From positions 10,446,018-10,510,017 of the forward strand of contig NW_024609836.1 in the NCBI RefSeq assembly GCF_016920785.2: a stretch of DNA of 64,000 nucleotides, in the 5' to 3' direction. Below are positions 22,770-35,345 of this stretch, one piece after another (position 1 is the stretch's first letter; each line of letters starts with the position of its first letter). The DNA is from Ixodes scapularis (lineage: Eukaryota; Arthropoda; Arachnida; Ixodida; Ixodidae). Under the pieces are notes generated by a model. The model saw only the letters and a program-made list of their open reading frames with translations. It was not told where the DNA came from and did not search any database. A program made the translations under genes and the position numbers.

Positions 22770-24220
22770 AAAGTATAGCAAATACCAGATCCAAAAACGA
22801 TTTGTTCCTTGTTGGTGAAAAAACATACTGCCCAAGCGAAAAGGAAACAATAAAGTAATTACAAGATTTCTATAAGCTGGAACGATTAAGAGGCATTGGC
22901 CAAATCGATATTGCGCAGATGGAAGTCTCCTCCGATGATAATTGCTATCGGAAATGGCAGACACTAGATGACTAAGATAATCAAAATTGAAGTATACAGT
23001 GGGGCGGCGGTAGTGGGTGCCCGCCGCAAGAAAGCCTCCCTTAGGCAGATAGACTCGGCACTAAACAGATTCAGTTTCATTTTATGGAACGAGGGGCTCA
23101 TTGCTCGCCATTCTGCGTCGACATTTTAAGTGAACACCACCGCCATGCGCGTGGCGATCTTTCGGTAAAAAGAACTTCCTTACAACGCTTCACTGTCGAG
23201 TACAGAATCATCGAGCCAAACTTCACTGCCCATAAATACCCTTTGCTTTATTGTCTCTATGAAGTAAAAAAAGACTGCTTACATGTAGGAATGCGAAAGC
23301 ATTCTTACACGCAGCGCATTCCTAGAAGCAGCGCGCCACGACTTCGTATCGCGCACGGCGCTCCAGCGGTGACATCACGCTTCCTCACTGAGCAGGCGCT
23401 GCGAACTCCGCCGCTTCCACGGCTTCCGTGACGATGCATCTACGGTGATCTGCTTTTCTTTGTGTTTTATTTCTGAGGCGCGTCCGCTTTTACATTGAGC
23501 GCCCCGCCGGTTTCCCTGACGAAGCATTTTTTGGCCAGTGGGAATTTAACTGCCGTCTCGCGGCTGCACACGGTTACAAACAACGCCGGCTTCGCGCCAT
23601 GGAACAGTTAATGCTTTCGCGTGAAAAATATTCCACGTTACTTTTATTACTTGGGCAATTTAACAAACAATGGGCACCCTGCAGATCTGGGGGCCGATAC
23701 GCGCGCCTCTCCCGGCAGCGTCGCGCGCACTCATCGGGAAGCGGCCTCGGCTGTCGCAGCTAGACTGCAGGGTACACCGGTGGGTGTAGCAAGGTCCACA
23801 TGCCTGCTTGGGCTCCCACGAAAGCGTGGGAGCAGCGGGAGAGCTCTAGCGCTCTCCTTACGCTGGCTCAAAAGTGGCCGCAGGCGGCGCTGTTCGCTGG
23901 GCAATCGGTAGCGACTCCTAGCGGACGCAAGGTGGCCATACCGCGGTGGGACAATCTGCACTTTATGAACCACTGCTACTACTTACAGCTCAGGACATGA
24001 TTCGTCATTCTTGTGATCTTGCGCCTTTACATTTACGCACAAGGACCACTTTTGTTTGCCAAGCTTATCGTATAAATGATGCACTTTGTTATTCTTGTTC
24101 TGTCTTATTTCTTGAGAAAAAAAAAATTCACACCATGCGTCGTAAGGTTTTTATCTCGAAGTTTTTCACTCAAGTGCCAAACGAATTCTCACCGAACGCT
24201 GAGGCAGACGTTGTGAAGAA
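22770..24220. other. Non-coding, repeat-like, with two hairpins
   Basis: GAATGCGAAAGCATTC at 23289-23304 and GCTCCCACG/CGTGGGAGC with an AAAG loop at 23812-23833 are perfect small hairpins. The AATGC(T/G)...CGCGTGAAAAA motif near 23610 is also repeat-like. Frames of up to 115 codons are unrecognised. Confidence 0.35.
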
Positions 24221-24227
24221 CAATTAT

Positions 24228-24295
24228 TGATGTAACTGCCAAATAATAGAGGACCCAGTACTGAACCTTACGGTACACATGATGTAGATAATATA
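24228..24295 (-). pseudogene. LINE reverse transcriptase scrap
   Basis: The minus strand encodes CVP*GSVLGPLLF, the conserved non-LTR RT block SGVPQGSVLGPLLF with a Gln-to-stop change. Flanking sequence on both sides is too decayed to extend with confidence. Probably the same broad LINE group as at 9390-10470. Confidence 0.6.
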
Positions 24296-24299
24296 GCTG

Positions 24300-25090
24300 A
24301 AATAAATTTATTAATGTTGACGATAGATTGATTTCTCATAACTCATCTGACTGTCGAAATACCTACTTTCTACTCGTTCGCAAGCAAGTTTGTCGGTTCC
24401 AAGAAATTTAATTAGTGTTTCACGCAAATTTCAGAAATTTTGAATTCGGCGTTCTTCAAGTTAACAACATTCGACATAAATGATTCAGGGAAACGTGCAT
24501 TTTGCTTAGTATAATGTTGACATTTTTAGTGATTTTTCACGTGAAGAGATGTTCAAAGACCGTAAGAGAGTAGCGTGTTCACACATCAATGCCTGCCACT
24601 GTGTGCAATTTTCGTGAAACTTGCATTGACAAGCATGAACATATTTAGCATTTACAAGCTAGCAACCTTCCAGGCTATATGTATGTGATCAAAGGTATAG
24701 TAACCAGTATAATACGAATTCTTAATATATTACTTTCGGAAGAATTCATATTTATTCATTAAAAAAATGACGCACCAAAAACGACCCCAATCCTTCGGAA
24801 CCAACAGGCGCGTAGCTTATTTGAGTAAGGTTATCAACAAAATGATCTGAAAGTGAGGTATCAAGGAAAGTTTTAATCACATTTAATTAAAATCAGCGAA
24901 GTTAATAAGCAAATACACTTGTTTCATTGTATTGGAATTCCAACGGATACTTTGACAAGAAGGCCAATCTACACCAGACACGTTAACGTTTCTCTTTCTT
25001 TTCTTTCTTGCAACGTTGCTGTCTTTCATGTCCGGTGTCAAGAAATGTTCGCAAGTAGGACTAAACGCAAGTCGCTCGTTTAACAGTGGC
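24300..25090. other. AT-rich stretch, nothing identified
   Basis: No reading frame, repeat or promoter signal was recognised in this AT-rich stretch before the GC-rich promoter region. Confidence 0.4.
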
Positions 25091-25099
25091 GATATTATT

Positions 25100-26249
25100 T
25101 ACTTAAAAGTAAGACGGAGCATGGAAAATGCTCGTTCATGTAATCCGGAGATCGTGGAACACGCATCCCAGTCTAGACAGACGCGTGCGAACCACAGAAT
25201 TAGGACGCACACAGCTCGCGGTCCACTTCCTTTCGAAGGAACCGCCACCGCCGTTACCGCCACCACCAGGCCGCCGAGCCTGCCACTCCGATCGCCTATC
25301 GACCACCAACCATCTTCTCGTATCCTCTCCTTCCGAAGCGGTCTTTCTCTTTTCTCTCTCCGCATCCATCCTCCCGCATCTTCCGCATCCCGCGTCCCAC
25401 CGTTCTCCCCGACGACACTCCGCTGCGCACGCGCGCCTGCTGCCCCCGTGCTGCTGACGCTGAGAGCTCTTCTCCGCGAAGCACCGATGGTGGAGAGGAT
25501 GAAAAGAGGAGTCTCGCCTCCTTTCCTTCCATTCCGCTCCATCCTTTATAAAAGACCTACCTCCGTACCCTCTCCATCTCTCTCCTTTTCTGTTTTCTCT
25601 CTCCTCCCGGCTCTCCGAGTCGCCTTTGAAAAGGGAACGGACATAACGGAACGCCAGCCGCTAGTTGGAAGATCACGAACGCAAATGGGCGCTCTCTCCC
25701 TAACCTTCGCTCTTTCCGAAACCGGTATGGTGTAATGGATGCTGTGGCCCTCCTCTCCATCCTCCTCCATTTACCTTTCCTTCAGCCCTGAGGCCCTTTC
25801 CAGTTTTCTCCTCCCTCTTCCTTTTCCCCACTCTCCATCTGCTGCTGCTGTGACGACGGCGACGCCAGCGAGCGACGGGCGCTGACGACTCCTCCGGCGC
25901 CGACCCCAAAGACGTTGTTGAAACTCCGAGGCCTTTCTTTTTTGTCCCCAACGTCGCTTGCCGCAACCGCCGGCACTGACCGGCCGCCATCATGGATTCT
26001 CCTGGCAGCGGCTACCTCTTGCGAACGGACCAACTCTTCAGAAGACGACGAAGGATCTGAAGCCATCCAGTTGATAAGGAAGGAACGAATAACCTTAATC
26101 CACTACGAAGGGAGTGACGACGGGTCATCCACGACGTCCCTGTAGCTCAAGCAGGACGTACCATAGGACAAGACCTCCCGCCACCGTGTGCTATTAAGAC
26201 AAGCATCGGAACGTCTACCCGTATTAACGGCCGTCATCCTTCTGGAGTG
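25100..26249 (+). promoter_or_regulatory. GC-rich promoter and 5' leader of the MAM-domain gene
   Basis: Base composition changes sharply to CpG- and pyrimidine-rich from about 25100. TATAAAAG lies at 25547-25554, so transcription could start near 25575-25585, giving a leader of about 670 bases before the ATG at 26250. Many frames are open on both strands here, which I read as a side effect of composition. The start point is inferred and no initiator was proven. Confidence 0.5.
25992..26060 (+). CDS. Upstream ORF, 22 codons, in the 5' leader
   Basis: An ATG in a strong context (GCCGCCATCATGG) opens a 22-residue frame rich in arginine at its end (MDSPGSGYLLRTDQLF...), stopping at 26060, about 190 bases before the main start. 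If the leader is transcribed, this would be expected to lower translation of the main frame. No homology is claimed. Confidence 0.4.
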   Translation: MDSPGSGYLLRTDQLFRRRRRI

Positions 26250-26649
26250 ATGAGGTCGTGTGGTATGAAGGGGCTCTTCGGGCTTCGACCGTGTCGTCCG
26301 GCGGGGCCTCTACTTGTGCTAGGCCTAACGGCTTTCCTCGGCGTCGTTGTCGGTCAGACTTCTCAGCGGCGCGGCGGCGCCGGTGGTGCTACGGCGAGAC
26401 CAGCGACGCAGACGACGGGTGTTTCTAGAGGCTACGGCAGAGACGCGAATGGTGTCGCGGGGTCGTCGTCGCCGTCGTTTTCAACCGTGTCTTCCGGTGT
26501 GACAGGTTTGCAGTGCGACTTTGAGGAGCCCTGTGCGTGGACCTGGAGCGGAGGGTTTGTGCTGGCCAACGCGGCGAACGCGAGCAGGACAGGCGGTGGT
26601 GCTTTGGAAGGGGCCGCGCCGGCGACCGACTCGTCGCGAAATGCGACAG
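26250..26649 (+). CDS. First coding exon: signal peptide and start of a MAM-like domain (candidate ALK-type receptor)
   Basis: The ATG at 26250 opens 133 codons plus one base, ending at ACAG|GTGAGT, a near-consensus splice donor (intron from 26650, phase 1). The N-terminus has basic residues then a hydrophobic core (PLLVLGLTAFLGVVVG), a good signal peptide. A low-complexity Gly/Ser/Thr stretch follows, then LQCDFEEPCAWTWSGGFVLA at about residues 88-107. The pattern C-[DN]-FE-x2-x-C-x-W is how MAM domains begin, and WTW followed by a GGF-like turn recalls receptor tyrosine kinases of the ALK family, whose ectodomain begins with a MAM domain. Several N-x-S/T sites follow. The kinase and remaining exons are not in view, so another MAM protein is possible. 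An in-frame Met at 26265 is an alternative start. Confidence 0.6.
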
Positions 26650-29499
26650 GTGAGTCCTCTTTCTTTTCTTGTATTCTGTGCGTGTGTTGTTTGGGAAGAG
26701 CTGACACCTCGCGTACTCGTTTGTTTTGTTTTATCTTAATAACAGATGTGATATAAATAACATTTGCGCACTGCAAATATAAAACTTTAGACGTGACTCG
26801 CGAAAAAAAGCAAAAAGTACTGTGAAAAGAAGAAAAAATGACGGCAGTTTGATGTGAAAACAAGAATGACGGCCAAAATCGGTCCGCTCAGCATTAGTCA
26901 CTTCAGTGGACACGCTTGTTCGTTTGTTTTGAGGCAATCATGTTGGTTATCTTAATACATAGCTGGGCAGTTTTGTTTTAATATATAACTTAATTGCAGT
27001 TACCTCTACATTGATGCAAATTTAGACAACTACACTTATACTTACTACCAAGAAAAATGCGAATAATTCACAATTACTTTCCTTCGAGAGCTGCACAACA
27101 TCCATACTAGCGATGTGCTAGTGTTTTCGCACACTTAAATTGGTTTGTTACTCTTTCGTCGCACCGCCGAGATTGATATTCTTCACATGTTCTGCCTTTG
27201 TTTCACCTCCTTTATTTCACACGAAAACAATTAAAAGGGCTTGCGTTAGTCAGCTTGTCTCGCCCTAAGGTCATTTCAGCAACACCTTCAGGCCTCGGTG
27301 CAAGAAGGATGCTCGTGATATTAGCTGCAGAGTAAGGATGTTATATTACGTTGCCAAGCAGCAGACACTAGATACAGTTTTCACGGGTACAAACTCAGAA
27401 AATACAGACACAATGAATCACGCAAGGATAGAAATAACAACATCGTTGATTGCTTTATTGCCTTATATATACTCGACAATTAAAAAACACTTACTGGCAG
27501 ATAAGCGCCTCCGCAATTACGAAGGTTACACGTAAGTTTCCTCTTTTTCGTCGGTATGTTACGAGTAGCATAATATATCTAAATTCAAGGAATGTCTCTC
27601 CAAGTGAAACGCATTGGTCGAGGTAATAAATATTTACCATAGTAGTGCAAACAAGCAGTTTGAAGCGGGTGTCAATGCAGCAAACACCCTTCAAAATGAA
27701 GGGTGTTCTCACTTCAACGCGAAACCCTTTTCCACAGACCTTTTACATCTCTAAGAAATGAAATGTGTTTTGTGGGACAGTTTTAGAATCACTACGGGTG
27801 TGGTGCTCAAAATGAAGGTACTGAAAGTGTTTAGCCAAGGGTGCAAGTCTCTGGCACACCCTTTTCGCACCGCTAAGGTGTAACAGTTTTAGTGTGTTGA
27901 TTTAATAGAAAGGTAGGTATTGATTGCGATACAAATCATTTTTCTTATCTTTTAACATTACTTATAGATTTAGCGCCCTTTTTCGTTCGGGCTCTTTCGA
28001 GTTGACAGTGATACAATAGCGTTTGTAGACCCAGAAAAAACCGAATGAAAGCTCAAAAGTTCAGTTACCTTGGAAATGGCCAACATGGTTGTATCAGAAT
28101 ATTCAATAAAACATCCCAGTCTCATCTATTTTCCTCTATGCCTAATCCTGAAAATAGACGACATCTCACTCACGTTTTATGTAAGATATCTCCTGCTCTT
28201 TTCAGCGGGTATTGCGGTTTTAACCGTTACTGAGCTGTACTCCCATGGCTGACACCCCAGTGCTGTATCGGCATTTTTAAACTTCATCGAAAATGCCAAA
28301 AGTTAGTGAAGTGGCCGCTCAGCGTACTTTCACCTGTCAGTGACAGTAGTGAAAAGGACAGCGCTCCTGGCGACTAAGTTGAAAACTAATCCATGGGGTG
28401 TAACAACAACATCAATTGTACATTTGCTTTCTTGACGCATTAGTCGGCAAAGATAGCCGAAAGGGTGCGCCAGCGGGTTTGGTCATGTTCAGTAACTTAA
28501 ACACCAATTGAATACGTGTCCCAAAACCCAGCGCCGACGCAGCTCTCCGGTCCAATCCGTGGCCAGCACTTGATCGAGGTGCTTGACGCAAGGCATCTCG
28601 TTCCCAGGCCTTGTGTTAGGAACGACTGGGGTCTTTAGCGTTTTGCTCCGCCCATGCACCAAACTTGGTCCCCCCAGAGTGATGAAGCTTCGGTGGACTG
28701 TCTAGCTGGAGAGGGGTGTGCAGCAAGGCGTCTGCCAGATCAACGACTGTTGGTGTGACATCGCAAGAATCGCGATGTCACATCAGTGTTGTGGAACGCA
28801 ATGTCACAGCTGTGTCACAGTAAACCTTGGGAGCAGCATGAGACCTCTGTGACGTCATCAGGGGGAAATGGTGCGACCACTTTTTTAGTACGCGGTAAAC
28901 ACTCCGTTCGGGGGCGCGTTCCAGGTACCACTGTGTTGGGTAAGCACTGGGAACAGTCGAAAAGAAGTTGGACCCATTGAACTTAGCTCCAGCGTGAAAA
29001 TAGCATAAACAGAATGTGGTTGCACATCCCCTGCTTTATGGGACATCAACGCCTCGGCGCACGCACTAAAATGAGAGTTTCAACTGAACAACAAACATCA
29101 CAATGTTCCCCGGGAATACTTTTGATTGCAGTCATTAAATATTAATAAGCAGTAATTAAACTTTTGAAAGCGTGTAGTTTTTATTTCACGGCTCTACAAA
29201 TCTGTTTTTGCATTGAATCCTATTAGCAAAACTTTAAATTTCTGCTTTTCTTTACAAGAGATTGTAATGTTTCCGAGGGCTGTAATTGCCTTGATGTCTT
29301 AGAACGAAAATAAAATAAAATGTTGATATAATTCAAATGCTGAAGCTATTGAAGCAAACAAATTACTTAAATCCTTTTAACATTATTTTAGTAAGGTGTA
29401 ATTAGTCATTATGGAATATAAAAAAGTAATTGCATTGCAATAATTTAATTGCTATATGAATTACTATTTATGTATTTACCGTTAACCTATTTTCTGCAG

Positions 29500-29625
29500 G
29501 TAGATGCTTTTCTACGAAAGTTCCCGAGTTTGGCTCACAATTACAGTAATGGCAGGTGGAGCTACAGTGAATCCTTTGAGCGAATTATATCTTTCAAATC
29601 CCCCAGCATTCTAAAATATGGCCAG
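29500..29625 (+). other. Candidate internal exon (126 bp), weak
   Basis: TATTTTCTGCAG precedes and GTATTT follows an open 42-codon stretch with mixed, protein-like composition (for example NYSNGRWSYSESFERIISF). Length is a multiple of three. Phase does not match the exon ending at 26649, and no family is recognised. Confidence 0.15.
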
Positions 29626-32610
29626 GTATTTCCTCCTGAGCACTGAGGGTACGGTTACTAAGATAGACATGCCGAGAAAAAAAAGGTTTTCTTAAAAAAA
29701 CAAAAACAAAAACAAGAAAACAAGCGAAGACAGAGTTTTGACACTGAACATGGCTTTACAGATGATCACATCGTACTCTGTGCTAAATCGCTGACTTTAT
29801 TTTAAGGTGATTGGCTTTCAGGTTTTCCGCGGGAGAATAGACACAAGGTCACTTTTTAGAGTAATTCTTTTTGTTCGTTCTGGGTATGCGACTGAAATAA
29901 AATAATAAAACTATACCAAGGATTATTCACCAATTCTTGCGCATCAATATCAGGGCCCCTTCATACGCACAATCGCCAAAAAAAAAAAAAAGAACGCTAG
30001 TAAAAACCTTAGTCATCGTATATGTCCACTTTGTTCAAGCTCATCGATGGAGGCTACAATGAATGTAGTTACACGAAATATTTTTCCCAGTCCAGAACTT
30101 CTTGTTCTTTCTGAAATTATTTATTTTCTCATATCCGACAGAGCTATAGAGCGTAAATAACAATAGATTGGTATTTTATATAAAAAAATAAGAGCGGTTG
30201 CCTCAGCTAACCGGCAAACTCTTTTGGCTATTCATTTTTCTGCCAAAATAAACAAAAAAAAACACAATAAAGACACCGAAATAATTGAAAGATGCAGATA
30301 AACATAATGATTACTATCGACTGTCGTTTTCTTTTAACCATTTCGTACAACACCCTTCTTCTTATGTCAATGCATTTTGTTATGAAAGAAAACGACGGTC
30401 GAGAGTGAGCGCAGTGTTGGGTCTTTCTTCCACTGGTTGCGGTGTTCTTTTTGAGCTCTTGAACGTATTCTTATCATGTACCGACTGTTCCACATATACA
30501 CGTAGCTAGGTTATTCTGCCTTCTGGCTGTAAAACAACGCAGTGATGTTACGTACAGCGCTTAAATATGTTTTGTCTGAGCTTAAATCTACAATCGCTTA
30601 ATGAAAGCCGCATCTTACGACCATCCGCGGCCAGGCTTTTGGTTTGTATGTGGCAACTCTGGCCCTACATTGCGAAACATGTGCCGGCCTTAGGCTTCAC
30701 TACTGGTTTTTCTGTTGCGGCATCTTTCGCTCGCGTCTGACACTCTGGCAGTTATGTGGCAAGTTAGGGGCCAATGAAAAGCCATGGAAACATCAATGAC
30801 AACTACTCAGGACTAGCTAACGCCTTGGACCAAAACCGTATTAGACTTAAGTTATGCCCCTAGTACTGCCAAGGTTGTTCCAAGTTGGGAGATTTCTCTG
30901 ACATGCTACCTGGAATTGTGTAGACTAGGGCCACTTCATACGCTACGCTTCAATGTAACGAAACTTCAGCTATCTTGGAAGTTACGCCCATTGTTGCCAG
31001 TTATCTGAATCTTATTTGAAATAGCAGGAAGCGCTTTTTTGTCCCACAGAGATGTTGAGGCTAGGGACGTCGCGAACATTTGTGGAATATCGAGATTCGA
31101 CTGGTTCGGCGAAATCCTTCGATCGACGAAGTTCAACTTACCAACAGTGTGGCCCTAAAGCTGAAAGTTTGAGAACGTCGAACTTGGTTGAACTCAACCT
31201 TTTGCAGGATCGCAACATGTCCCTCGTTAAAACAGTCCACGACTAAGAAAATCGAAATTGCTTGATATTTCTGACACCATATCTGAAACTCGGGAAGTTG
31301 CGTGTTCGAATCGATGACCAATTGCGCTCGCTCTGCAGTAAGCACCAATATAACGGCGCCCAGAAGAAAATTGCAGAACGAGGTGGCGATACCCTAAAAG
31401 TTGTGGAATTTCCCTTGCTGCTACCCGTCTCGGAGAATGACACAGCACAACGGTTCAACAACACGTAAACATTTAATGAGCGCTATCGCCTTCGCCGCGA
31501 TCCCAACAGCCCCCGCGCATCCGCTGCGAAGGCCTTTTATCAGCGGCGGAGCGCCGCTCGCGTGGCCAGTTGCCCTTGGCCCCCTCGTGGTCAAGATGAC
31601 CACTTATGATTGCCGAAGGGGCAGCCTGGGCTAACCGCTTGGAATCGCCAGGTTCCCACAAAGTATATATTGACTCTAGTGCAGGCCATTGCATTGCATT
31701 GCATCTTTGATAGTGCTGTAAGCAATTCACCTGATGAAGTATATTAATGCGCATGAATATATTTCTTCATAGTGTCCAGGCAGAGATTTCGGCTGTAATG
31801 GAGGCAGCATCAATCATCCGCATGATCAACGACCATGTCGTCTAATCTCTGGGGTGGTGGTGCCGGTTCTCTATTACACGCATTAGATACATATCTTCAT
31901 GAGGAGTCGATTAGCCGTTAGTGGACAGATGTTTTCGGGGCGCCTTCCTATGTTTCTTATGTTTACTGAAAAAATTAAAAGGACAGGAAGGAGATTCAGT
32001 CCTCCAGCCTCCAGCGCGCACTTCTTACCTTCGATTATGCTTCGTCGTTTCGCGAACCTCGAGCATGCACAGACAGCCAAAGAACGGCCAAAGGCAGCGA
32101 GCGCGTGTTTGAGGCAAGGCGTTCGGCAGAGCCGCTCTGCCGTTGTCACTTTGTCAGTGACCATGCCTTTGTCTGTTACAACCAGGGTTATCAGTTGCGG
32201 ACGACGAGTTTGATGGTGTTCTCAATTCAAAGCCGTAAAAGTGGACAGTAAGACGCCATTAATAGTTCCGCCCTTAAAATAAAAATTAAGCGTACTAAAG
32301 ATGTCCTAGAGAGCGCTTAGACAACCGTGGAAGGTCAACTACGATTGGCCAAATGTTCAGCTTTTGGTTGCGCAAGTCTTCGATACCGTACATATTTCTC
32401 TTTTTTGTATGAGGCCATTTGTTGCGTTGTGCCAACCGCCGGTTACTCAGGATACAGCAAGCTAATAATGCAGTTATACATCGAGTGTCGGCTAATCTAC
32501 AAAAAGCTTTACTGTCGCGAGTGATTTCATGGAAGTACTCTGGAAATGATCGAGGGAATTCACACCGTTCCCGCATTACACACAGACGCAAACATATACA
32601 TAGATTCATG

Positions 32611-32632
32611 CACGCACACACACACACACACC
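32611..32632. repeat. (CA)n microsatellite
   Basis: Short CA dinucleotide repeat preceded by CACG words. Confidence 0.9.
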
Positions 32633-34774
32633 TATACTCTCGCAAGCATAGAAGTACCTAACTACGCTCGCACGCACGCACTCTTTTCTATTTTGTTACG
32701 TTTACCTACACAGTCAATCACTATTTGTTATTGAAGGAATCTAATGTAAACATACTTGGTCGGTCGTTCTGCTTCATCGCCGGGCTATGATGGACTACCA
32801 TCTATTCACATAGTTCTACCGTTCGAAGCTCCCAGCGCAGTTCAAGGCATCGAAGGTCTTCGACGGAACTCGAGATGTTTATTTTCGCTGCGGATAGGGG
32901 CTGACCGGCGGGAACGGATTTTCACATTGACGTCGCTCGCCTATGTTTTCTTTAGCATTTATTTTGCCTAGGAAAGACATACATATGTAATGTTTGCGGT
33001 TTGGCAACGGCGCTTGTAGGTCTTTATAGCATAGGAACTGTACCGCAAGTAATATCTGAAAAGGGTGGAAATAAGAAATAGGCGTGGATATTATAAGATC
33101 TACAAAATTCCGAATTTTTCAGTGACTAATACTAACCGAATGCCTTGTCCTAAATAGCGTTGCATCCCCTAAAAAAACTGACATTTATTCATGGCACTAA
33201 AGAAGCAAACTGTAATACGGAATATCAAACGAAAAGGGAGCAATATGTTGTTTGTTTAAGGTTTTTCCCAACATTTTATCTCATACCTTTTCAAAGGAAA
33301 AAAAAAGGGGGGGGGGGGGGGTTAGCATTATTGACTTTTAACGTAAAACAACCTATGGCTAGGTTTTCGGCATTTCGTAAAGGCCGAAAGTGAAGCCTTT
33401 ATAAAAGCTTGGCCGCGAAGCTCGACACCTATTGGTTCACGGTAGGGGAGGACGAGTGGGGTGCTCGACGATGATTGGTTAACGGGGATACCGAGTTGCG
33501 ATGTCTTCAGGTTTTAAAATCTTTAATAAAAACGCGCTTGCCCGCGAGCCCTTTTTTATATATTTTCTTGAAGAAGTAAGGAGTACGAAAAAATGCAAGA
33601 AAATAACTGTATACATCGAATTCCGAGAGGGTAATTTGTTTTAACAGATATACTTGGGACATGGTTGATATATATCAGGAATATGTCATTACTTATGTTT
33701 GAACTGTACGTAAAAACATTGTGCTGAACAATACGTATATAAGTAGAATCCAAACGTAAAAAGAAAACAAAAAAAGGTACGTACGTAAATTGGCCTCAAC
33801 CACTATACACCATCAATGTTCTTTTCTATACTGCTCTTCTGATCGTTCTCGGGAACAAGGTTTTCAGCATTTGGGTCCAAGTGTTGATCACAATCGATCT
33901 CTCGAAGTCGATTTCGCCTGTCATGCTTGTATAGTTACGTATCTCAATCATGGCCTCCACGTGTCACGTAGCACATGGACGCTATGATGAGCTAGAACTG
34001 CAGCCGTAACGCCTGCCGTTCTAGCCGGGTTAGAGCGGTCACACGATTTAGCCCGCGGCGCGGAGTGAGTAAGTTGACCTAGCACTGGAGGGTGGAAACG
34101 ACGTTGTAACCCCCGATCGTGACGACAGTTGTGGCTCTGTTCTCATGACCCTCCGCACGCAAGGCGGAATGGAGAAACCTCTCGCCCGTTGAAGAAAAAA
34201 AAAAAAGTGAGCTCGAAAAGGAAGATACGAAGTCACATATCTTTCTAGCCTAACATAGGACGCTTTCTAATGTGCCCAATCGCTTGGCCGTTTGGCCGTA
34301 TAAATATCTAAACACTAAGATAGGTGCTTATATCGCTAGGCAGTTCATTCAAAAGGTCACATTAATAAATGTTATGCAATACGATATAATATTCGATTGC
34401 CACCCAACTTATTATCTTAAACGTGGGGTGCAGGACGAGGCACCCTGACTCGGGTTGCGAGGCCGGAAGTTAAATTCGGTGACAATAATTTCGTCGACCC
34501 TGCGCAGTTTCATCGACAGTTCGCTTCATATCGAAAGGTTCCCGGGGCCGTTTCATCGACTCCTTGAGGCGTTTCATCGGGTGTGTCCCGAGCGTAGTGA
34601 GGGGAGCCTACCCAAGTATGGCAGTTCCCCGGCCCAGACTTGGGCAAGTCTGGCGCGAGCTAGAGCCAACTTGGCTGAAGCCTGGCACAAGCTTGCGCCA
34701 AACTAGCCCAAGTAGGAGCCGGGGAAGTGTGCTGCTAGGGGAGGATTAGGGCTCGCGCATCTGTTTCCGCCTTT

Positions 34775-35010
34775 CAGAGCCGCCTGAGTGGGCAAGTTTT
34801 AATTTCAGCATACTTCCAGTGGAAGAAATAAAACTCGCATTTCAATGCACTTAGTAAAAAAGAAAAAAAAAGAACGTTGTTGAAGAACATTGCAGGAACA
34901 AGTGTCCTTAAAACGCGAGTCCATGAGAAGTTTGAGAACATGGCGGCGCTTTTAGACACGGACGAGAGGGGAGAACTTGACAGCGCAATCTCCTAACTTC
35001 AACTGTTTAA
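34775..35010 (-). repeat. PLE-like terminal/UTR repeat, copy 2
   Basis: On the minus strand it shows TTAAACAGTTGAAGTTAG, CTCTCGTCCGTGTCTAAAAG, GCGCCGCCATGTTCTCAAA and a terminal T run, matching the copy at 5980-6125. The minus-strand GCCGCCATGTTCTC is the reverse of a YY1-like GAACATGGCGGC. Confidence 0.5.
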
Positions 35011-35012
35011 TA

Positions 35013-35190
35013 CTCAGAAAATCACGGGTGGAAATACCCTGCGCCGCGCCACTCAGCCAATAGCGGCAGGGCAGGGCCCCTTGCCGCTTTTCGCATTACC
35101 TGGGTCTTTACCTCTGTCAGAAAATCATGGGTATAAATGCTCTGCGCCATCGCGCCACTCAACCAGTACCCTGCCCATCCGCCGTTCTAA
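35013..35190. repeat. Two direct copies of a ~65-bp block
   Basis: CAGAAAATCACGGGTGGAAA at about 35015 and CAGAAAATCATGGGTATAAA at about 35118 each continue into CTGCGCC and a GCGCCACTCA block; spacing is about 102 bp. Confidence 0.6.
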
Positions 35191-35209
35191 AGGACTGGGT
35201 TTCTTTATC

Positions 35210-35345
35210 CGCCAGATCAATCGGAGCCACGCATTGTGTCCTGTTCTTCCCTCTCGTCCGTGTCTAAAAGCGCTACTATGTTTTCAAAGTTTCAGAACCA
35301 ACTCACCCAACGATCAGCATTGATTAAGAAATTTTTTTTTTTTGA
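35210..35345 (+). repeat. PLE-like terminal/UTR repeat, copy 3
   Basis: The plus strand reads CTCTCGTCCGTGTCTAAAAG, GCGCTACTATGTTTTCAAAG and AACCAACTC, then a T run, the same order as copies 1 and 2. It faces copy 2 head to head, about 200 bp apart, so 34920-34975 and 35247-35305 form an inverted repeat. Confidence 0.5.

Larger units (their letters stand above)
26650..34770 (+). other. Long stretch without recognised exons; probably intron in part
   Basis: It follows the donor at 26650. I see only small inverted repeats (27683-27707, 28754-28782, 30314-30403), (CA)n at 32611-32632, a G run at 33308-33320 and unrecognised short frames. A candidate exon at 29500-29625 is listed separately; its frame does not fit the donor phase of the first exon. 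A GC-rich patch lies at about 31480-31650. Confidence 0.4.

Noticed and set aside
25016..25735. 239-codon frame and overlapping frames upstream of the MAM exon
   Set aside because: All frames are open because the sequence is pyrimidine- and CpG-rich; several conflict, and the TATA box lies inside.
31290..31340. GTTCGAATC, resembling a tRNA B box
   Set aside because: No acceptor stem, A box or cloverleaf could be built around it.
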